Origin: Saprospiraceae bacterium
GTDB taxonomy: Bacteria > Bacteroidota > Bacteroidia > Chitinophagales > Saprospiraceae
NCBI GenBank assembly: GCA_025455635.1
Contig: JALOMF010000227.1
Span: 1-6,829, forward strand
Reading direction: 5' to 3'
DNA: 6,829 nucleotides
The position numbers and the translations under genes were made by a program. Below are positions 1 to 3,820 of this stretch, one piece after another (position 1 is the stretch's first letter; each line of letters begins with the position of its first letter). The notes below the pieces were generated by a model. That model did no database searches. It had not been told where the DNA came from and worked only from the letters and a program-made list of their open reading frames with translations.

Positions 1-326
1 CTGCTGGCAAAACCTATGATTTCAGTATTGACCTTTGCCGCTCTCAAATTTTAATCTCGGCTAGCCGGAAGACGAACGAGCCTACGAACTACGCCACGCC
101 CGTCATACTCCGAATTTGGGCAGGGGAAACACCATGTGACCGGATGCAGCTTTTGGCCAGCAGCCCGCTCATCATCAATTCTAATTGGATAACCTATGAT
201 TTTGAGCTAATGCCCGCCGCCAACTATCAATGCATCATATTAGAGGTTCATTATAAACCGAACCCTCCCTTTGCCTACAATGGCAACCTGCTGTTGGATA
301 ATGCATCCGAAATCATCGAACGATAA
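1..326 (+). CDS. 3' end of a secreted beta-sandwich (NPSFE-type) domain protein, partial
   Basis: This is an open reading frame entering from the left edge; the first whole codon is at position 3 and it ends at TAA 324-326. The roughly 107 visible residues begin AGKTYDFSIDLCRS and end YNGNLLLDNASEIIER. They align without gaps to residues 106-212 of the next protein, with about 60 of 105 identical by hand count. Shared landmarks are SIDLCRS, SASR, LRIW, a second cysteine, SPLII, W..YD.EL and YNGNLL.DNAS. The visible part therefore belongs to a galactose-binding-like or carbohydrate-binding-like beta-sandwich module of Bacteroidota exported proteins. The protein stops right at the module boundary, so it is either a stand-alone secreted module (about 210 residues if the start matches the neighbour) or carries it at the C-terminus. 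The DNA is visibly more AT-rich than the following genes. The ATG at 144 lies inside the domain and is not the true start. Ligand and role are unknown. Confidence 0.8.
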   Translation, partial: AGKTYDFSIDLCRSQILISASRKTNEPTNYATPVILRIWAGETPCDRMQLLASSPLIINSNWITYDFELMPAANYQCIILEVHYKPNPPFAYNGNLLLDNASEIIER

Positions 327-340
327 AATTTACAAGTAAA

Positions 341-1876
341 ATGCGCATACTCTGCCTAACATCATTCCTTTTTATAAAACTGTTTTTGCTGGCGCAAAAC
401 GGCACAATCACCCTCAAGAACCCCTCGTTCGAAGGCATCGCTGCCGAAGGGGGCATGACTGCATCCAAATTACCCGAAGGCTGGCACGACTGCGGCTTCC
501 CCGGCGAGACCCCGCCCGATGTGCACCCGAAAGCCGGAGCCGGGGCTTTTCAAGTGACGACCAAGCCCTCGCACGGTAATACCTACCTGGGCTTCGTGGT
601 AAGGGACAACGACACTTGGGAAATGGTCAGCCAAAAATTATCCAGCCCCATCAAGGCAGGCGTAACTTATGCCTTCAGCATTGACCTCTGCCGCTCACCA
701 ACTTACCTCTCGGCGAGCCGAACGACGGGCGAGCCTGTGAACTACACCACCCCCCTCACCCTTCGCATTTGGGGAGGGAATGGCTTTTGTAGCAGGCAGG
801 AAATCTTGGCCACCAGCCCCCTCATTATAGAAGCTGCTTGGAAAAAATACGACCTCGAACTAAAGCCAAGCGAAGATTTCCAGTACATCGTTCTGGAAGC
901 GTTTTACAAAACGCCGACCCCCTTTCCCTACAACGGCAACTTGCTCATGGACAATGCCTCGGACATCACGGTAGCCCAACCTGCGATTCCCCTCACCGAG
1001 GCCGACCGCCAAGAGTTTTCCATGCCGCTCATGGGCACTGAGTTCCGTATCGTGGTCTATCACCCCGACAACTTAAAGGTGGAAGAGGCAGTGGAAAAAG
1101 CCTTCAAACGGGTGGCCGTTTTGGAAAAAGTGTTCAGCGATTACGAAGAAAACAGCGAAGTGAGTTGGCTGTCGGATGCCGGAAAGGCACAGGACGTTAG
1201 CGACGAACTTTGGGATTTGATGCAATATTCGCTCGAAGTATCTCAGCGCTCGGAAGGGGCCTTCGACGTGAGCGTGGGCGCTTTGACCAAGGTCTGGCGC
1301 AAGGCAATTCGGCAAGGAGCCTTCCCCGACCAGCGGGAACTGAACCAAGCCTTTGCCACCGTGGGCTACCAGCACATCAAAATGAAGGAAAAAAACAAAT
1401 CCATCAAGCTGGAAAAAGAGGGGATGCGCCTCGATTTTGGGGCCATCGCCAAAGGCTACGCCGTGGACGAGGCAATGGCTTGGCTGCGCAAGTACAAAAT
1501 CTACACCGCCTTGGTGGACGGTGGCGGCGACATCGTGTTGGGGAATGCCCCGCCCGGCCAAAAAGGCTGGGAAGTGGAGCTGCCCGAAAAGCTGGAAAAC
1601 GGCGAGCTGAGTTTCAAAAAAGCCTACCTCGCCAACACTGCCGTGGCCACCTCCGGCGACACTTACCGCTTCATCGAGCACGAGGGCAAACGTTATTCGC
1701 ATATCATTGACCCCCGAACGGGGCTAGGACTAACCAACCGCCGGATAGTCACCGTCACTGCGCCGAGCTGCTTGGCCGCCGATGCCTGGGCCACTGCGGC
1801 GAGCGTCGGAATCTCGAAGCTGCTAACCGTTGACTTGAAAAACGACGACAATGTTATCGTGAAAATTTTGGAGTGA
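341..1876 (+). CDS. apbE: Exported beta-sandwich/ApbE fusion: FAD:protein FMN transferase
   Basis: This protein of 511 residues probably transfers FMN from FAD to a threonine or serine of an extracytoplasmic acceptor, as ApbE enzymes do using Mg2+. Residues 1-18 or 1-19 form a signal peptide (MRILCLTSFLF..LFLLA-Q); no lipobox is seen, so it should be soluble, unlike many ApbE lipoproteins. Residues 24-210 are an NPSFE-type beta-sandwich module paralogous to the upstream gene, with C117 and C150 shared by both copies. After a linker, residues 225-495 form the ApbE domain: MGT 231-233, FSDY 265-268 and SEVSWL 272-277, GAFDVSVGAL 306-315, LDFGAIAKGYAVD 364-376, LVDGGGDI 391-398, AVATSGD 434-440, SHIIDPRTG 453-461 and ADAWATA 480-486. 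D481 and T485 match the four-apart Asp/Thr pair that binds Mg2+ in characterised ApbE proteins, so the enzyme looks active. The start is the ATG 14 bases after the upstream stop, in an A-rich context and directly before the signal peptide. No flavinylation acceptor was recognised in this window. The module may position the enzyme at a glycan or surface; that is inference. Confidence 0.9.
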   Translation: MRILCLTSFLFIKLFLLAQNGTITLKNPSFEGIAAEGGMTASKLPEGWHDCGFPGETPPDVHPKAGAGAFQVTTKPSHGNTYLGFVVRDNDTWEMVSQKLSSPIKAGVTYAFSIDLCRSPTYLSASRTTGEPVNYTTPLTLRIWGGNGFCSRQEILATSPLIIEAAWKKYDLELKPSEDFQYIVLEAFYKTPTPFPYNGNLLMDNASDITVAQPAIPLTEADRQEFSMPLMGTEFRIVVYHPDNLKVEEAVEKAFKRVAVLEKVFSDYEENSEVSWLSDAGKAQDVSDELWDLMQYSLEVSQRSEGAFDVSVGALTKVWRKAIRQGAFPDQRELNQAFATVGYQHIKMKEKNKSIKLEKEGMRLDFGAIAKGYAVDEAMAWLRKYKIYTALVDGGGDIVLGNAPPGQKGWEVELPEKLENGELSFKKAYLANTAVATSGDTYRFIEHEGKRYSHIIDPRTGLGLTNRRIVTVTAPSCLAADAWATAASVGISKLLTVDLKNDDNVIVKILE

Positions 1877-1915
1877 AACCGACGGATTTTGCCTTCATTT
1901 GCCCAAACTGCCCGC

Positions 1916-1955
1916 CCTTGGCTAGCGAACACTTCCAAGGTTTTGCGAAGCAAAA
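1916..1955 (+). other. Two adjacent short hairpins between the apbE-like and GNAT genes
   Basis: CCTTGG (1916-1921) pairs with CCAAGG (1935-1940) across a 13-base loop and is followed at once by TTTT. That TTTT opens a second perfect hairpin, TTTTGC-GAA-GCAAAA (1941-1955), whose GCGAAGC core is the sequence known from DNA studies to form an unusually stable mini-hairpin. The first stem plus four T could act as a weak terminator after the ApbE gene. The T-tract is too short to be sure, and the second hairpin may instead be a copy of a dispersed repeat. The rest of the 96-base spacer shows no clear promoter. Confidence 0.35.
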
Positions 1956-1972
1956 ACAAAGAAAGCGAGCGA

Positions 1973-2494
1973 ATGAACGACCAGACAGTACTGCCGCCCT
2001 CAGCCGATGACCTGCGCCTGCGGCTTATCCAAGCGGCTGACAATCAACAAGTTGCAAACGTCATACGCACCGTGATGACCGAGTTCGGGGCAGTGGGCCA
2101 AGGCTACTCCATCATGGACCCCGAAGTGGACGACATGCACGGAGCTTACAGCGGTGGCCGCTCGGCCTTCTATGTCGTGGCCCATGAAAAGAGCGGCGAA
2201 GTGCTCGGCTGCGGTGGCATCGGCCCACTTTCCGGCGGCGACGCCGAGGTCTGTGAACTGAAAAAAATGTACTTTCGACCAGAACTCCGGGGGCTTGGCT
2301 TTGGTCAAAAAATGGTGGCAGCCTGCCTCGCCAAGGCCAAGGAACTGGGCTACCGCCAATGCTACCTAGAGACGCTTGTGCGCATGGAACAAGCCAACCG
2401 ACTTTACCAGAAAATGGGTTTTGAAAAAATCTGCGGCCCGATGGGCGCAACGGGGCATGGCGGCTGCGATTCGTGGTACGTTAAGGCGATTTGA
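1973..2494 (+). CDS. GNAT-family N-acetyltransferase
   Basis: This cytoplasmic enzyme of 173 residues is predicted to move an acetyl group from acetyl-CoA to an amine; the substrate cannot be read from the sequence. The GNAT core is clear. A beta strand with ..VLGCGGIGPL (77-86) is followed by CELKKMYFRPELRG (94-107). The acetyl-CoA pyrophosphate loop is R106-G-L-G-F-G111 (the R/Q-x-x-G-x-G/A motif), and the following helix reaches about residue 125. Then come CYLET (130-134) and ANRLYQKMGF (141-150), the usual C-terminal motif B. The length is normal for a single-domain GNAT. I chose the ATG at 1973 because the frame upstream opens only with a TTG at 1889, whose 28 extra residues look like translated spacer and hairpin DNA. 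The gene lies 96 bases after the ApbE fusion and 74 before the sugar kinase, in the same direction. Co-transcription is possible but unproven. Confidence 0.88.
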   Translation: MNDQTVLPPSADDLRLRLIQAADNQQVANVIRTVMTEFGAVGQGYSIMDPEVDDMHGAYSGGRSAFYVVAHEKSGEVLGCGGIGPLSGGDAEVCELKKMYFRPELRGLGFGQKMVAACLAKAKELGYRQCYLETLVRMEQANRLYQKMGFEKICGPMGATGHGGCDSWYVKAI

Positions 2495-2568
2495 AGTATT
2501 TCTCACCGTAAACACAAAAAATCGCTAAAATCGCATCTCGGAACACCAACCATTAAACAAACAAAGCC

Positions 2569-3510
2569 ATGCAATTTGCACTTGGGATTGACCTCGGTGG
2601 CACTTCCACCAAACTGGCGCTGATTGACGCCGCCGGACACATCGTGGCCCGCAGCTCCTTCTCCACCTCCGACCGCACCGACGAGCACGATTTTTTCCGC
2701 TTCCTCTTCGAGGGGATTGACGGGCTGCTGGCTGGCCAAGACGTGCAACTGGTGGGCATCGGGGCCGGGGCACCTAGCGTGAACGAGCAGCAAGGCACCA
2801 TCGAAAATGCCGCCAACCTGCCGTTTTCACCCAAAGTCGAGTTTGTGAAAACGGTGCAGGAACGCTACGGCCTGCCCGTGCACTTGGTCAAGGACAGCAA
2901 CGCCAGCTCGCTGGGCGAGTGGCATTTTGGCGCAGCCAAGGGCATGACCAATTTCTTGCTGCTCACGCTGGGCACGGGCCTGGGCTGCGGTATCGTGGCC
3001 AACGGGCGGCTGCTCGGCGGCGAGTTTGGGCATGGCGGAGAGGCGGGGCATATTTGCGTGCAGCCCGGCGGCAGGGCCTGCGGCTGCGGTCGTTTTGGTT
3101 GCCTAGAGACCTATGTGAGCGCCACGGGGCTAAAGCGGACGGTTTTTGAGCTGATGTCCAATTCATTGATTGCCAGCCCGTTGCGAAGCGAAAGCTACGA
3201 TGGCATGACGGCCCGCCACATCTTCGAGGCCGCGCAGTCGGGCGATGAACTGGCGCTGTTGGCCTTCGGCAAAACGGGGGAGATATTGGGCCGGGCGGTG
3301 GCCGACATGGCGGCGTGGTTTGAGCCGGAGGCCGTGGTGATGTCCGGCGGCTTGGCCATGGCGGGCGACCTGCTCTTCGTGCCCACAGTGGACAGCATGG
3401 AGCGGCATGCGCTGGCATTCCACAAGGGAAAAATCAAGGTGCTGCCCTCGACGCTGGGCGAAAACGATGCGGCACTGCTCGGTGCGGCGGCGCTGGTGTG
3501 GAAGCAGTAG
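2569..3510 (+). CDS. ROK-family sugar kinase, glucokinase-like
   Basis: This protein of 313 residues, a typical length for ROK kinases, is predicted to phosphorylate a hexose (glucose or a related sugar or amino sugar) with ATP in the cytoplasm. The N-terminal phosphate-binding loop is DLGGTSTK (8-15). KDSNASSLGE (108-117) carries the likely catalytic base D109. TLGTGLGCGIVANGRLLGG spans 133-151. The ROK zinc site is complete: H161 in EAGH, then nine residues, then C171-x-C173-G-x-x-G-C178-x-E180. A second glycine-rich nucleotide-binding region is VMSGGLAMAG (257-266). No helix-turn-helix precedes the kinase domain, so it is an enzyme and not a ROK repressor. The start ATG follows an A-rich leader (AAACAAACAAAGCC), the usual Bacteroidota context without Shine-Dalgarno. 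The 74-base spacer from 2495 to 2568 shows no TTTG-type promoter, so transcription may come from upstream. Exact sugar specificity is uncertain; glucokinase is the commonest annotation for this type. Confidence 0.9.
   Translation: MQFALGIDLGGTSTKLALIDAAGHIVARSSFSTSDRTDEHDFFRFLFEGIDGLLAGQDVQLVGIGAGAPSVNEQQGTIENAANLPFSPKVEFVKTVQERYGLPVHLVKDSNASSLGEWHFGAAKGMTNFLLLTLGTGLGCGIVANGRLLGGEFGHGGEAGHICVQPGGRACGCGRFGCLETYVSATGLKRTVFELMSNSLIASPLRSESYDGMTARHIFEAAQSGDELALLAFGKTGEILGRAVADMAAWFEPEAVVMSGGLAMAGDLLFVPTVDSMERHALAFHKGKIKVLPSTLGENDAALLGAAALVWKQ
3183..3189 (+). repeat. GCGAAGC core inside the ROK gene
   Basis: This is one of four exact GCGAAGC heptamers in the window, all on the + strand. Here it lies in codons for LRSES near residue 206 of the kinase, in a loop region between conserved motifs, preceded by TT rather than TTTT. 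It may be chance. Confidence 0.25.
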
Positions 3511-3513
3511 CTG

Positions 3514-3530
3514 TTTTGCGAAGCGCAAAA
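3514..3530 (+). repeat. TTTTGCG/CGCAAAA mini-hairpin after the ROK stop
   Basis: TTTTGCG (3514-3520), loop AAG, CGCAAAA (3524-3530): a perfect seven-pair stem starting three bases after the kinase stop codon. It shares TTTTGCGAAGC with 1941-1951 and 5076-5086. On the + strand it is followed by A's, not T's, so it is not a standard intrinsic terminator for the kinase. It could still protect the 3' end or be a dispersed repeat copy. Confidence 0.5.
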
Positions 3531-3556
3531 AAAAAAGCCGTACTCACTGCACGGCT
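3527..3556 (-). terminator. Intrinsic terminator, minus strand (distal)
   Basis: Read on the minus strand, AGCCGT (3556-3551), a nine-base loop and ACGGCT (3541-3536) form a six-pair stem. It is followed directly by a T-run of nine, ten counting the last stem base (down to 3527). This is a textbook intrinsic terminator for transcription coming from the right. It is the second terminator on that strand after the large gene, lying about 265 bases beyond its stop, and may be a back-up or may serve a separate short minus-strand transcript. Confidence 0.55.
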
Positions 3557-3638
3557 CACAAATTATAATCTCATGAAAAAAAACGATAAATCAGGTAGGT
3601 GGCCCTTCCTTGCCGACGACATTGGCCGCTAGGCGAGG

Positions 3639-3672
3639 AAAAAAGTTCCCCTCCAAAAACTAGGAGGGGAAC
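3639..3672 (-). terminator. Intrinsic terminator of the T9SS protein gene
   Basis: On the minus strand, GTTCCCCTCC (3672-3663), an eight-base loop and GGAGGGGAAC (3654-3645) form a perfect ten-pair GC-rich stem followed by six T's (3644-3639). It lies about 150 bases downstream of the stop of the large exported protein and is the best candidate for its transcript end. The + strand side lacks a T-tract, so it is not bidirectional by the usual rule. Confidence 0.8.
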
Positions 3673-3719
3673 CCGGACAGGTTGATGGGAAATGGGTTGT
3701 GCGAAACTAAAACCAACGC

Positions 3720-3808
3720 AATCGGAATCGGGCAACTCGTCTTTGGGAAAAAATCGGTTTTTGAAAATAGATTTGGAATAAAAAAATGTAATCGGTTTAA
3801 TAAATCGG
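3720..3808. repeat. Cluster of five AATCGG hexamers
   Basis: AATCGG occurs at 3720-3725, 3726-3731 (head to tail), 3752-3757, 3790-3795 and 3803-3808, all in the same orientation. Three copies are followed by GT and the last two are 13 bases apart. On the minus strand this is CCGATT within the 3' untranslated part of the large gene's transcript, between its stop and its terminator. Function unknown: candidate protein-binding or RNA-structural repeats, or low-complexity drift. Confidence 0.4.
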
Positions 3809-3820
3809 TGAACTGGGCAT

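Larger units (their letters stand above)
3511..3820. other. Structured intergenic region between convergent genes
   Basis: These 310 bases separate the stop of the ROK kinase (+ strand) and the stop of the large exported protein (- strand). They contain a mini-hairpin at 3514-3530, two minus-strand terminators (3527-3556 and 3639-3672), a doubtful 19-codon ORF at 3573-3632, and a cluster of AATCGG hexamers at 3720-3808. The part from 3673 to 3820 is clearly AT-rich. Frames crossing it on either strand start at TTG or run antisense to the conserved sorting domain, and I do not regard them as genes. No tRNA or recognisable RNA family was seen. Confidence 0.7.

Noticed and set aside
1073..1702. 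Long minus-strand frame opposite the ApbE domain (209 codons)
   Set aside because: It is a shadow of the clearly conserved ApbE reading frame, rich in His/Val/Phe as expected of an antisense translation.
1889..1972. Extension of the GNAT protein upstream to a TTG codon
   Set aside because: The 28 extra residues are translated spacer and hairpin DNA with no resemblance to the GNAT fold; the ATG at 1973 gives a normal length.
2495..2568. Possible dispersed repeat (CACCGTAAACACAAAAAATCGC) before the ROK gene
   Set aside because: It vaguely resembles common Bacteroidota spacer repeats, but there is no second copy in the window and no symmetry.
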